Shown: in pieces, positions 9,106-19,432 of the stretch
Layout: each line of letters begins with the position of its first letter
How positions within the stretch are numbered: the first letter of the stretch is position 1
Assembly: GCA_035550735.1 (NCBI GenBank)
Contig: DASZOM010000003.1
Location: forward strand, 11,675-75,674
Length of the DNA stretch: 64,000 bases
From: JANQRA01 sp035550735
Lineage (GTDB): Bacteria > Actinomycetota > Acidimicrobiia > Spongiisociales > ZC4RG35
Direction of reading: 5' to 3'
Notes under the pieces: generated by a model
Databases searched by the model: none
Seen by the model: the letters and a program-made list of their open reading frames with translations, nothing else
Told to the model about the DNA's origin: nothing
Made by a program: the position numbers and the translations under genes

Positions 9106-9876
9106 ATGACCGTGCTCGCCAATCTGACCGAAGGGCTCGCCTCGGGCTCGGTGCAGGTGATCGATCTCACCGCACCGCTGTCCAATGAGACCCCCCTTCT
9201 CGAGCTGCCACCCGAGTTCGGGCAGACCGCCCGCTTCGAGCTGGAGGAGATCTCGAAGTACGACGACCGCGGCCCCGCCTGGTACTGGAACAACTTCCAC
9301 ACAGGCGAGCACACCGGTACCCACTTCGACGCGCCGATTCACTGGGTCACCGGCCAGGAGCACCCCGACGTCTCCACCATCCCCCTATCTGCCTTCGTCG
9401 CTCCGGCGGTGGTGATCGACGTCGCCGATCGCGTGGCGGAGGACCCGAACTTCCTGATCGAGAAGGAGCATCTGGACGCCTTCCAGGCCGAGCACGGGGA
9501 ATTCCCCAAAGGCGGCTGGCTGCTATGTCGCACCGGTTGGTCTGCTCGCACCACCCAGGAGGAGATGGTCAACAACACCGAGACCGGGCCGACCAGCCCC
9601 GGGATGTCGGTCGAGTGCGCTCGCTGGGTCGCCGAGGAGTCTGTCCTGCAGGGGATCGGTGTGGAGACCATAGGCACCGACGCCGGGGCCGCCCACTCCT
9701 TCGACCTGCCGTTCCCGTGCCACTCCTTCCTCCTCGGAGCCGGCAAGTACGGGCTGGCCCAGCTCCAGAACCTCGACAAGCTCCCTGCCGTCGGCGCCGT
9801 GGTGTTCGCGGCTCCGCTCAAGATCGTCACCGGCTCCGGCTCACCGGTGCGGGTGATCGCACTCGTCGACCGCTGA
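9106..9876 (+). CDS. Cyclase-family metal-dependent hydrolase (kynurenine formamidase / isatin hydrolase type)
   Basis: A 256-aa member of the cyclase family. The metal-binding signature is HTGTHFDAPIH, with H69, H73, D75 and H79. A C-terminal block, FPCHSFLLGAGKYGLAQLQN, is characteristic of the longer members. Family enzymes open cyclic or formyl amides, such as N-formylkynurenine or isatin. GGAGG lies 8 nt before the ATG. The stop overlaps the next start by one base (TGATG). With an aromatic CoA ligase upstream and a ThDP enzyme downstream, isatin hydrolysis is an attractive guess, but kynurenine formamidase cannot be excluded. Confidence 0.85.
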   Translation: MTVLANLTEGLASGSVQVIDLTAPLSNETPLLELPPEFGQTARFELEEISKYDDRGPAWYWNNFHTGEHTGTHFDAPIHWVTGQEHPDVSTIPLSAFVAPAVVIDVADRVAEDPNFLIEKEHLDAFQAEHGEFPKGGWLLCRTGWSARTTQEEMVNNTETGPTSPGMSVECARWVAEESVLQGIGVETIGTDAGAAHSFDLPFPCHSFLLGAGKYGLAQLQNLDKLPAVGAVVFAAPLKIVTGSGSPVRVIALVDR

Positions 9877-11504
9877 TGAACGTCTCCGAGGCGGTGGGCC
9901 GCACCCTCGTCTCGTCCGGCGTGCGTCAGGTGTTCGGGGTGGTCGGCTCGGGGAACTTCCACGTCACCAATGCCATGGTCGACGCCGGGGCCAACTTCGT
10001 CGCCACCCGCCACGAGGGCGGGGCCGCAACGATGACCGACGCCTATGGCCGCATGAGCGGAGAGGTGGCGGTGTTGACGGTCCACCAGGGCTGCGGGCTC
10101 ACCAACGCCATGACCGGGATAGCCGAGGCGGCGAAGAGCCGGACCCCGATGGTCGTGGTCGCCGCCCAGGCGACTCAGCCCCGCTCCAACTTCTACGTCG
10201 ACCAGGAGATGCTGGCCGGCTCGGTGGGGGCGGTCCCGATGCGGGTCGGCTCCGCGCAGTCGGCAGTCGCCGACACCGTCGCCGCAGTGCGGACCGCCCG
10301 CCATCAGCGACGCACCGTGGTGCTCAACCTCCCTCTCGACGTCCAGGGCCAGGAGGTTGAAGGTCCGATCGAGACGCCGTCGGTGGGCCGCCCCGATCCG
10401 GTCGCCCCCTCGGCCGAGGACGTCACCACGTTGCTGGGCGCGTTGGAGAAGGCCGAGCGCCCGGTGTTCGTCGCCGGACGCGGGTCGCGTGGAGAGGGCT
10501 GTCGTGAGGCGCTCGAAGCCCTGGCCGATGCGACCGGCGCCCTGCTCGCCACGTCGGCAGTGGCCAAGGGGCTGTTCAACGGGAACGATTGGTCCCTCGA
10601 CGTCTCCGGTGGGTTCGCCTCGCCACTGGCCGCAGAGCTGATCACCGGCGCCGACCTGATCGTGGGCTGGGGCTGCGCCCTCAACATGTGGACGATGCGT
10701 CACGGCAAGCTGATCTCGGAGGGCACCACCGTGGTCCAGGTCGACGACGAGGCCGAAGCCATCGGTGCCCAGCGCCCGGGGGCGATCGGGGTGGTCGGGG
10801 ACGTCAGGTTGACCGCCGAGACCGCACGCGATCGCATCGGAGTCGATTCGCCCGGATACCGGTCGGAGGAGCTGAGACGTCGCATCGCCACCGAGCTGGC
10901 TTGGCGGGATGTCCCCTACGAGGACAACAGCACCGGGGATCGGATCGACGCCCGCACCCTCTCCATCGCCCTGGACGACCTTCTGCCGGCCGACCGGGTG
11001 GTGAGCGTCGACTCCGGCAACTTCATGGGATATCCCAGCATGTACCTATCGGTCCCTGACGAGTGGGGGTTCTGCTTCACCCAGGCCTTCCAGTCGATCG
11101 GGCTCGGCCTTGCGACGGCCATCGGCTCTGCACTGGCCCAACCGGGCCGTCTCCCGGTGGCGGCCCTGGGGGACGGGGGAGGGCTGATGTCGATCGCGGA
11201 GATGGACACCGTGGTCCGGCTGGGGCTGCCCATGGTGGTGGTGGTCTACAACGACGATGCCTACGGCGCCGAGGTCCACCATTTCGGCCCCGACGGCCAC
11301 GACCTCGACATCGTCGAGTTCCCCCCGACCGACATCGCCGCAATCGGCAGGGGATTCGGCTTCGACGCGGTGACAGTGCGGGAGAAGGCCGATCTCGAAA
11401 CGGTGTCCACCTGGGTGGGCGGGGATCGCTCCAAGCCGCTGCTCATCGACGCCAAGGTGACCAGTCGGGCCTCGTGGTGGCTCGAGGAGGCATTCGGGCA
11501 CTGA
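9876..11504 (+). CDS. Thiamine diphosphate-dependent enzyme (benzoylformate decarboxylase / acetolactate synthase family)
   Basis: A 542-aa three-domain ThDP enzyme. The catalytic glutamate is E47 in RHEGG; the central domain covers about residues 185-320. The cofactor motif runs from GDG at 432-434 to N459 in YNDDAYG, the normal spacing. The start is the ATG overlapping the cyclase-family stop; an open frame continues upstream, but only as a shadow of that gene. Homologues decarboxylate or ligate 2-oxo acids. In this operon a 2-oxo aryl acid such as 2-aminophenylglyoxylate (opened isatin) would be a natural substrate; that is inference only. It is the last gene of the plus-strand operon and converges on the ABC exporter. 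Confidence 0.85.
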   Translation: MNVSEAVGRTLVSSGVRQVFGVVGSGNFHVTNAMVDAGANFVATRHEGGAATMTDAYGRMSGEVAVLTVHQGCGLTNAMTGIAEAAKSRTPMVVVAAQATQPRSNFYVDQEMLAGSVGAVPMRVGSAQSAVADTVAAVRTARHQRRTVVLNLPLDVQGQEVEGPIETPSVGRPDPVAPSAEDVTTLLGALEKAERPVFVAGRGSRGEGCREALEALADATGALLATSAVAKGLFNGNDWSLDVSGGFASPLAAELITGADLIVGWGCALNMWTMRHGKLISEGTTVVQVDDEAEAIGAQRPGAIGVVGDVRLTAETARDRIGVDSPGYRSEELRRRIATELAWRDVPYEDNSTGDRIDARTLSIALDDLLPADRVVSVDSGNFMGYPSMYLSVPDEWGFCFTQAFQSIGLGLATAIGSALAQPGRLPVAALGDGGGLMSIAEMDTVVRLGLPMVVVVYNDDAYGAEVHHFGPDGHDLDIVEFPPTDIAAIGRGFGFDAVTVREKADLETVSTWVGGDRSKPLLIDAKVTSRASWWLEEAFGH

Positions 11505-11551
11505 GAAGATGACAACACCCACCGTCGACGACGTTCACCTTCGACAAGTCC

Positions 11552-11566
11552 CCGTTCACAGAACGG
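11552..11566. terminator. Short hairpin between convergent operons
   Basis: A perfect 6-bp stem CCGTTC/GAACGG around ACA lies in the 62-bp gap between the convergent ThDP and ABC genes, directly beside the ABC stop codon. No T-tract follows on either strand, so terminator function is only suggested by position. Confidence 0.3.
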
Positions 11567-12251
<685 letters not shown>

Positions 12252-12259
<8 letters not shown>

Positions 12260-13205
12260 CGTCCCTGTCCCCGTTCTCGGTGGGCCAGACGTTGATGTGG
12301 TCGGCGTCGAGGGTGAGCCTGACCCGGCGCTCCATCTCCAGGGCCTCCACGTAGTCGTGGGGCAGCTGGAGACGGCCGACCCTGTCGAGCACGGCGAACT
12401 CCTCGGAGATGACCCGGTGCCCGCCCACCTCGTCGAACTCCTTGCGTCGCAGCACCTCGCTGCTGGTCCTCCCGTCGCGGATCGCCACGGTGCGGTTGAC
12501 GTGCTCCGCCACCAGAGGGTCGTGGGTAACAACCACCACGGTCATCCCGTCGTCCTCGTTGACACGTCTCAGCACCTCGAAGATCTCACCGGCGGTCTGG
12601 GTGTCGAGCTCGCCTGTCGGCTCATCGGCGAAAACGACCTTGGGCTCGTTGGCCAGGGCGACCGCAATCGCCACCCGCTGTTGCTCCCCACCGGAGAGCT
12701 CCCTCGGGCGGTGCCCGGCGCGGTCGGCGAGACCAACCCGCTCCAGCAGCTCCATGGCCCGGAATCGCCTGTGCCGCCCCGAGCCCCCGTCGAGGGTCAT
12801 CGGCAGCTCGACGTTCTCCACCGCGTTGAGATAGGGGAGGAGGTTGCGCGCCGTCTGCTGCCAGACGAATCCGACGGTCCTTCTCCGGTAGAGGGTGCGA
12901 TCGCGGGTGCTCATGTCGAGCAGGGAGAGCCCGGCGACCCGGGCGCGGCCCGCCGACGGGGTGTCCAGACCCCCGAGCACGTTGAGCAGCGTCGACTTTC
13001 CGCTGCCGGAGGCGCCCACGATGGCGATGAACTCTCCCTCGTCCACCACCAGGTCGAGCCCCTGGAGGGCCACCACCTCCAGGTCGGCGACCTTGTAGAT
13101 CTTGACCAGGTTGTCGCAGACGATCAGCGACTCCCCACCGAAGCGGGGACGGTGCCGGGTGGCGGCGTCGCGCTCCAGCTCCTGGTAGTCACCTCCGACC
13201 GCCAT
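12252..13205 (-). CDS. ABC transporter ATP-binding protein with AbrB-like C-terminal hairpin
   Basis: A 317-aa ATPase. Walker A is GASGSGKST, the Q-loop is in VGFVWQQTARNLLPYLN, the signature is LSGGEQQR, Walker B is VVFADEPTG and the H-loop is THDP. The core ends near residue 255. It is followed by about 60 extra residues with the strand-turn-strand pattern DRVGRLQLPHDYVEALEMER and then RRVRLTLDADHINVWP, resembling a SpoVT/AbrB swapped hairpin. The start ATG at 13205 overlaps the permease stop (ATGA). The extension may mediate dimerisation or membrane-side contacts; DNA binding is not shown. Confidence 0.9.
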
Positions 13206-16036
13206 CACTCGTCTCCCACCTTGAGCAGCCGCCCGTAGTCCTCGGTGCGGGTGGCGAGCACAAAAATAGCCACCGCCACCCCGAGCACCGCCATCACCAC
13301 CGCGGTCGTGACGATGATCGGCAGCGGCTCGACGACGATCTCGGCGGGGAACAGGCCACCGGTGAACGACTCGATGTCGAGGGCCGGGGCTAGGAGCCTT
13401 GCCGTCAGTGCCCCGGTCACGGCGCCGACCCCGGTTGCCAGCAGCACCGTGGGCATCTGCTCCCAGACCGTGATCGCGGTGGCCTGGGACGGCGCCAGTC
13501 CCAGGGTGCGGAGATAGCCGAGGTCGCGGCGGCGTCGGGCCGCGGTCACGGTGAGGAGGGACACCGCGGCGATCGCGGCGAAGCCGACGCCCATGTAGAG
13601 GACCACCGCCAGACCTCGGTCCACCCACAGGGCGAAGGGGTCACCGGCGAGGTCGTCGGCCACCTGGTGACGGGACCTGAAACCGGCCAGGGCGTACATC
13701 GCGCGCAGTCTGCCCTCGATCTGCTCCGACGCCTCGGGCGGGGACTGCAGTAACAGAGTGGTCGTCCTCACCGGCAGGTCGCCCATCGTCTGTCTCAGCC
13801 GGGCGAGATCCATGACGATGAAGGGAATACCAGGGGAGAGGGAGGGGAAGCGATCCACCACACCGGCAACCACGACCGCCGGGTCGACCGTGCCCATCTC
13901 GAGGCTGAGCTGTGTCCCGGGGGAGGGGCTCGCCTGTGCCGGCCAATCCTCTGACACCAGCACCGGGACGCCGACGTCGCCGGGGTCGGTGAGGGGCGCC
14001 AAGGCGGCGAGGTCGACCGGAGAGCCCTTGACCACCTCTCGATAGCTCGCGATATCGACGGCGAGGAGGCGAACGACGGGCGACTGGGCTGCGCCGAGCA
14101 CCTCCACGTCGGGAACGAGCACGGCCTCGGCCCACCTCGAGCCGGCGGCGAGCGCTTCGGGGTCGACGCCGGTGAGGGGGACACCGGTGCGGTGCCCCTC
14201 CACCCTGAAGTCCGCGCCGATCAGCTGCCAGGAGTGCTCCTCCTGGCCGCGCTCCAGTGAGGTCTGGACCACCGAGGAGAAGAGAGCCACGGCCACCGAG
14301 AGGAGGATCACGAGCGTCGGGGCTCGGCTCGCCGGCGACACCTCCACCAGACGTCGCAGCCCGATGAAGGCCACCAGGGCCCTGCCCCGGGCCCCGATCC
14401 AGGAGAGGGCGCGCATGACCGGTCGGACCAGCCGGATCAGGATGATTCCCACCGCCACGCCGATTAGGGCCGGCGCCACGGCGAGAAGTGGGTCGAGCTC
14501 GAGAGAAGGCGGGGCATCGGCCATCCCGCGACGACGCAGCAGCGCCACCGCAGCCACCGCGGCGACGAGGACGAAGACCTCGAGCACGATGCGTTTGGTT
14601 GATCGGGGCTGCGTCATGGAGTCGAGACGGCGTAGCGCGCCCAGGCGTCGGAAGACGAGTGGGCTGTTCGCGACCACCACTGCCGCCGCTCCGCCGGCGG
14701 CGATTGCGGCCGAGCCTCGTCCCGGAGCCAGCGGATCGGTGCCCCCGAGAAGCGCTGCGGTCACCAGATAGCCGACGATGCTGGCGGGGACGACGAGGAG
14801 GATCCCGCTGTAGAGCGAGGTGAGGGCCAGTTGGCCGCGGGAGGCTCCCCGGTCGCGGATCAGCACGGTGGATCGCGAGTGTCGCTCGGCGATGAGGGCG
14901 GCGAGCACCAGGACTGCTCCGACCCCGGCAGCGACCAGCCCGGCGACGGCGGTGGACATGAGACGGACGGTGAGCGCTCTTCGCTCCAGGTATTCGTCGA
15001 TCAACTCCGGCAGGAACGTGACCACCGTCTCTCCCTCCTGCGGGAGGATCTTGTCGACGTCGGCGCGGAGTGCCTCGGCCTCGTCGGCCTCGACCAGGGC
15101 CGGGTCGACGAAGTAGCGCCAGGTGTAGCGGAAGTCCCCCAGGGGGGCGGCTGACAGGATCTCGGCGTATGCGCTCGGGGCCATGATCCCGGTGGCGAAG
15201 ATGAGCCGGAAGTCCGGGTTCTCCCTGATCCGGGGGCGGTGGAGTGCCGGGTCTGCGAACCAGATCGCCACGTCGATGTCGCTGAGCTCGACGATGCCCG
15301 AGATCGCCAGGACATAGCCCTCCTGCTGGCCGAGGGCGCCCAGCCCCCACAGGATGTCGGCCGTGTCGGGATGGATCAGAACCTGATCGCCGACCCCGAG
15401 CATCATCGCCTCGGCGGTCTCGACGGTGATGGCGGTCTCGAACACGGGCGTGTCGACCACCCGACATTCGATGTCCTGCCGCTCCACGAACCCCTCGGTG
15501 TGGAGCGGATCGTCCGGGCATTGCTGGCCGACCAGCATCGGTATCGGATCACGCAACGCCGGCATCGAGCCGGCGACCAGCTCCACCTCACCCTCGATGC
15601 CATCCTGATGGCGGAAGCGGAAGAAGGTGGGAAATGGTCCCTCCACCCCGTCGGGGAAGGAGGACACCGAGAATTGGGCGCTCTCCACCACGAAGTGGGT
15701 CTCGGTGACGACCGACTTCACCGACTCGGGGATGCCCCGCTGCAGGAGGCCCTCCCCCCTGCTCACCACGTTGACGAATGGGTTGCCGCCGTTCCCCGCG
15801 ACCAGCCGGCCGACGCTCTCCGCCGTGAGATTTCTCTCCTCCGGTTCGGCTTCGGTCAGGCTCTCTCGGAGGTCGTCGGTCGAGACCCGCTCCAGCAGAC
15901 GGGGCACCGCGGTCACGAACAGCGCGGTGAGGAGGACGGCGACGAAGATCGTCACTGCCGCCCCCGGGGCGGCGACGATCTGGCGGCGCAGCACCCGGGC
16001 ACCGACGGTGAGGGCACCGAAGCGGGGGCGATCCAT
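13205..16036 (-). CDS. FtsX-like ABC permease, 943 aa
   Basis: A large permease with an N-terminal membrane segment (about residues 27-48), a long extracytoplasmic domain to about 350, a central cluster of membrane segments (about 355-600), a second extracytoplasmic domain, and three C-terminal segments near 800-930. The last three carry the FtsX signature region TARRRRDLGYLRTLGLAPSQ. This duplicated arrangement is the MacB/FtsX type. The ATG at 16036 overlaps the stop of the partner by one base; a GTG at 16039 would add one residue. It probably pairs with the 1111-aa permease as a heterodimeric exporter or lipid/lipoprotein-handling complex. Confidence 0.9.
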   Translation of the reverse strand: MDRPRFGALTVGARVLRRQIVAAPGAAVTIFVAVLLTALFVTAVPRLLERVSTDDLRESLTEAEPEERNLTAESVGRLVAGNGGNPFVNVVSRGEGLLQRGIPESVKSVVTETHFVVESAQFSVSSFPDGVEGPFPTFFRFRHQDGIEGEVELVAGSMPALRDPIPMLVGQQCPDDPLHTEGFVERQDIECRVVDTPVFETAITVETAEAMMLGVGDQVLIHPDTADILWGLGALGQQEGYVLAISGIVELSDIDVAIWFADPALHRPRIRENPDFRLIFATGIMAPSAYAEILSAAPLGDFRYTWRYFVDPALVEADEAEALRADVDKILPQEGETVVTFLPELIDEYLERRALTVRLMSTAVAGLVAAGVGAVLVLAALIAERHSRSTVLIRDRGASRGQLALTSLYSGILLVVPASIVGYLVTAALLGGTDPLAPGRGSAAIAAGGAAAVVVANSPLVFRRLGALRRLDSMTQPRSTKRIVLEVFVLVAAVAAVALLRRRGMADAPPSLELDPLLAVAPALIGVAVGIILIRLVRPVMRALSWIGARGRALVAFIGLRRLVEVSPASRAPTLVILLSVAVALFSSVVQTSLERGQEEHSWQLIGADFRVEGHRTGVPLTGVDPEALAAGSRWAEAVLVPDVEVLGAAQSPVVRLLAVDIASYREVVKGSPVDLAALAPLTDPGDVGVPVLVSEDWPAQASPSPGTQLSLEMGTVDPAVVVAGVVDRFPSLSPGIPFIVMDLARLRQTMGDLPVRTTTLLLQSPPEASEQIEGRLRAMYALAGFRSRHQVADDLAGDPFALWVDRGLAVVLYMGVGFAAIAAVSLLTVTAARRRRDLGYLRTLGLAPSQATAITVWEQMPTVLLATGVGAVTGALTARLLAPALDIESFTGGLFPAEIVVEPLPIIVTTAVVMAVLGVAVAIFVLATRTEDYGRLLKVGDE

Positions 16037-19000
16037 CACTCCTCACCCACCCGGAGCAGCGAGCCGAGCCCGAGCCGCCGCAGCAGCAGGCTCATCACCG
16101 CCACGATCACGGCGAGCACCACCACCAGGCTCACCTCGAGGACCACCACGGCATCCCAGGGGTAGACGACGGTCAGATCGGGGATCGGTCTGGTGCCCTG
16201 CTGGGTGACGGTGACCAGCGGGAGGATCACCGTGGTGAGGGCCCATCCGACCAGAGTCCCGAATCCCAGGCTGGAGATCACGAGGACACCCTGCTCCAGG
16301 GTCATCCACGACCCGAGCTGTCTCGAGGAGAGGCCGAGCGCCCGGAGCAGCCCGAACTCGGTGATCCGCTCCCGGGCGGAGACCGTCGCACTCACCGCGA
16401 AACCGACCGCGGCGAACACTGCTGCGGCGACGAAGCCGATGCTCAAGGCGCCGATCGTCCCCAAGGCCACCGGGTCGGTGCTGAGCGTCAGGAACCGCTC
16501 GGCGCGACCCTCGACGGCCCGGGCCTCCAGTGGCTGGACGCGCAGGGCCTCGGACACGTGATCCGGGTCCCTGTCGACCTGCAGCCAGTGCTCACCGATG
16601 GCGGCGATCGGCGCCCCGGGTGAGTACCTGACGGCCTGATAGGTGGGCAGGTCGGCGATCACCACCTCCCTGGACCTCGGCTGGGTCGAGGGGAACGACT
16701 CGATGGTGCCCACAACCACGGCGTTGGTCCTCCCGGTGCGCAAGGTCCCGAAGGACACCTCGTCACCCACGTCACGGTTGCTCCCCTCGAGCCACGACGA
16801 AGTCACCACTACGGGGTAGGTGCTCGGGGTCAGCGCGGGGAGTCGGAAGGAGTACACCGCCAGCGCCTGAAAGCTGAGCCCGGTGTCGATGACGACCCGC
16901 AAACCCCCTTCCGGATGCTCGCTCGACGTGATCCTGGCGGGTGCGAAGGCCTGGCCCAGCGTGTCGACCCTCTCGTTCCAGGTTCCCGGGTCGAGGGGGA
17001 TCGTGTCCGATCCGTCGCTTGAGGAGGTGACGACTTGGGTCAGGTCGAGGGTGACCTCGCGCTCGGCGAACGACGGGTACGCGGAGGCGATCTCGATCGC
17101 CACCAGATGAAGGGGGTAGGCCGGTCGGAGCCGGGCGCCGTCGAGCTCGCCCAGCAACGACGCTTCCAGCGTCTGCGGGCCTTCGTTCACCGCGAGCTGG
17201 CCGAGCCCGACCCGATGGAGGAGGTCGTCGTCGTCCCTGAGCACCACGCTCACTTCGCCCCCGAACTCAGTGGGCAGGAGCTCGCCCTCGGCACCGCCGA
17301 AGTCGGGGATGACGTCGATGGCCAGTATCCCCTCCTCGACCGACTCGAGCATCACCCCGATCTTCTCCGGCTCACCGGCGAGCTCGATGCCAGGAAGTGT
17401 GTAGCGCCCGGCCTCCAGCTCGGACATCAGAGACCCGAAGGCGGGGGCCAGGTCCGAGCGCACCTCCACCACCTGAGAGGCCGATGCGCTGTCGAGGAGC
17501 ACGAACTCGCCCAACGTGTCCATGCCTGGGACCGGGCCCGAGACCCGGCTCAATGGCATCGAGCGGGCGACTCCGGGGATGGAGTGCTGGGCGGCGAGGA
17601 GGTGCAGGTCGGACACGGAGTCACCCGTGCGACGGTTGGGTGCCACCCTGAGATCCGCTCCCACCTGGAAGTCCGCCTGGTCTCGTTGTGACTGGAGCCA
17701 CGTCGAGGAATAGGAGGTCGCGAAGAAGCCGATGGCGACGGCCATGATCAGGAGCAGCGCCGAGCGGGCGTAACGCACCGGCCGTCTCGCCACCTGCCAC
17801 GCCGAGAGTGCCGCGACGGAGCCCCGTCCCGACCCGGCGATCCGCTCCCCGAGCCGGGCGAGGAGGGGGACGATCCGCAGCGCCAGCACCGCCCCGGCGA
17901 GCAGCCCCAGGGTCGGGGCTGCGATGAGCACCGGGTCGATGCCGAATCGTCCCTGGACGGTGGCGGAGACCTCGGGCCCCAGGCTCTGCAGCTGCCAGAA
18001 GGCGAGCACGGCGAGGCCGAGGAGGGCGATGTCGATTCCCGCCCGTTGCGCTCCGGAGCGGGACCGTTGCCTGCCGGAGCGGCGGGTCGTACCCGACGCC
18101 GAGCGTGCCGATCTCCATGCCGGCCAGGCGAGCCCGATCACGGCGAAGGCCGCGGCGATCAGGGCGATCACCCTCGACTCGCCGGTCACGGTGGGCGCCA
18201 CCTCGAGCACGATCGTCGACAGGGGCCCGACCGCGGCGATCCTCTCCAGCGTCCAGGCAGCGACCGACGGCGCGAACAACGCGATGGGGACTGTGAGCAA
18301 CGCTCCCTCCAGGGCGGCTACCCCCACCATCTGAGGGGGACTGACGCCACGAGCCTGGAGCAGGTAGGTCTCGGTGCTGCGCGTCTCGACCAGCAGGCCC
18401 GCCGTCAGGGCCAGGGCATATCCGGCGAGGATGGCCAGCTGGATGAGCAGGGCGAGGACACTCGAGCGGGTGACGGTGAGAGAGCGGGCGGTCCCGGCGA
18501 GGAGCCCGTCCAGCTCGGTCTCCACGCCGAACTCGGAGAATCGAGAGCCGGCATCGTCGACGGTCGCCAGGGCATCGTCGAGCGTTCGTGACAGCCCGGC
18601 CACACGGGCTCTCAGCCGCGAGGCGTCGGAGACCTCGAGACTGTCGAAATCGACGAAGGCCCGCCATTCGGCGATGACGCGCGGCGTGACCGCCGCCAGG
18701 GCGTCCGGGGCGACGACGAACGGCCCGAAGGTGAGGAACCCGGGTGTCTCCGTCATCCCGTCGAGAACGAGCTCCTCCTGCAGCCAGTAGCGGCCGGTGC
18801 CGTCCTCGGGTTGGAAGACACCCACCAGCTGCAACTCGACCTGGCGGCTCCGGTCCCTCCGATCGGTCAGGGACACCGTGTCCCCGAGGGCGAGCCCGAG
18901 TTGGTCGGCGGTGACCGAGCTGACCGCGGTCTCCAGACCCGCCCGGGGCCACGTCCCCTCGAGCAGTGAGGCATGCTCGGCGATGGCCTCCATCGATCGC

Positions 19001-19371
19001 ACCTGGGCGAGCTGGACTACGTCGTCCTCGGTTTCCCGATCGAGCTCCAGCGCCTCGGCGTCGCTGACCCTGATCACTGTCGCCCCGACCCCGGCCAAGG
19101 CATTGTCGAGGGCGGCCGTGGCGATGTCGTCGACGGTGGCGAAGTGGTCGGGTGGCGTTCGCACATCGATGACCACGGTCGACTCGGAGTGCGGCGCATC
19201 GGCGAGGGCCCGTCGCAGCGAGCTCTGGGTGACCGCGTCGGCGTAGATCGGGCCGGCGGCGAGGAGAACCATGGCAAGCAGGACGGTCACCGCACCGGCG
19301 GCGAGGATCAGCCAGTCGACGGTGAGACGCTTGACCAGATTGCGCCAGGCCGCAATCGCGGTCGAGAGCAT
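16036..19371 (-). CDS. FtsX-like ABC permease, 1111 aa
   Basis: First gene of the exporter operon. An N-terminal membrane anchor (residues 20-45) is followed by a large extracytoplasmic domain with many acidic residues. Next come a central membrane block (about 305-420 and 445-500), another anchor near 525-545 and a second outer domain to about 970. The C-terminal FtsX block contains SARERITEFGLLRALGLSSR and ends in LRRLGLGSLLRVGEE. Length is about twice the classic FtsX because of the duplicated domains. The cargo is unknown. The operon lies 61 bp downstream of a sugar importer on the same strand and may receive read-through. Confidence 0.9.
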   Translation of the reverse strand: MLSTAIAAWRNLVKRLTVDWLILAAGAVTVLLAMVLLAAGPIYADAVTQSSLRRALADAPHSESTVVIDVRTPPDHFATVDDIATAALDNALAGVGATVIRVSDAEALELDRETEDDVVQLAQVRSMEAIAEHASLLEGTWPRAGLETAVSSVTADQLGLALGDTVSLTDRRDRSRQVELQLVGVFQPEDGTGRYWLQEELVLDGMTETPGFLTFGPFVVAPDALAAVTPRVIAEWRAFVDFDSLEVSDASRLRARVAGLSRTLDDALATVDDAGSRFSEFGVETELDGLLAGTARSLTVTRSSVLALLIQLAILAGYALALTAGLLVETRSTETYLLQARGVSPPQMVGVAALEGALLTVPIALFAPSVAAWTLERIAAVGPLSTIVLEVAPTVTGESRVIALIAAAFAVIGLAWPAWRSARSASGTTRRSGRQRSRSGAQRAGIDIALLGLAVLAFWQLQSLGPEVSATVQGRFGIDPVLIAAPTLGLLAGAVLALRIVPLLARLGERIAGSGRGSVAALSAWQVARRPVRYARSALLLIMAVAIGFFATSYSSTWLQSQRDQADFQVGADLRVAPNRRTGDSVSDLHLLAAQHSIPGVARSMPLSRVSGPVPGMDTLGEFVLLDSASASQVVEVRSDLAPAFGSLMSELEAGRYTLPGIELAGEPEKIGVMLESVEEGILAIDVIPDFGGAEGELLPTEFGGEVSVVLRDDDDLLHRVGLGQLAVNEGPQTLEASLLGELDGARLRPAYPLHLVAIEIASAYPSFAEREVTLDLTQVVTSSSDGSDTIPLDPGTWNERVDTLGQAFAPARITSSEHPEGGLRVVIDTGLSFQALAVYSFRLPALTPSTYPVVVTSSWLEGSNRDVGDEVSFGTLRTGRTNAVVVGTIESFPSTQPRSREVVIADLPTYQAVRYSPGAPIAAIGEHWLQVDRDPDHVSEALRVQPLEARAVEGRAERFLTLSTDPVALGTIGALSIGFVAAAVFAAVGFAVSATVSARERITEFGLLRALGLSSRQLGSWMTLEQGVLVISSLGFGTLVGWALTTVILPLVTVTQQGTRPIPDLTVVYPWDAVVVLEVSLVVVLAVIVAVMSLLLRRLGLGSLLRVGEE

Positions 19372-19432
19372 CCGCTAGATGATGCCCGAATCGGCCCGCT
19401 TAGGTGACCAAATCCCCCGTTTCGGGCTGGGG

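Noticed and set aside
9525..9875. N-terminal extension of the ThDP enzyme by 117 codons.
   Set aside because: The stretch overlaps the cyclase-family gene, reads as Arg/Pro-rich shadow, and the ATG at 9876 gives a normal family N-terminus with TGATG coupling.
19384..19427. Inverted repeat GCCCGAA/TTCGGGC between the sugar importer and the FtsX operon as terminator.
   Set aside because: Arms are only 7 bp with a 30-nt loop and no T-tract; too weak to call.
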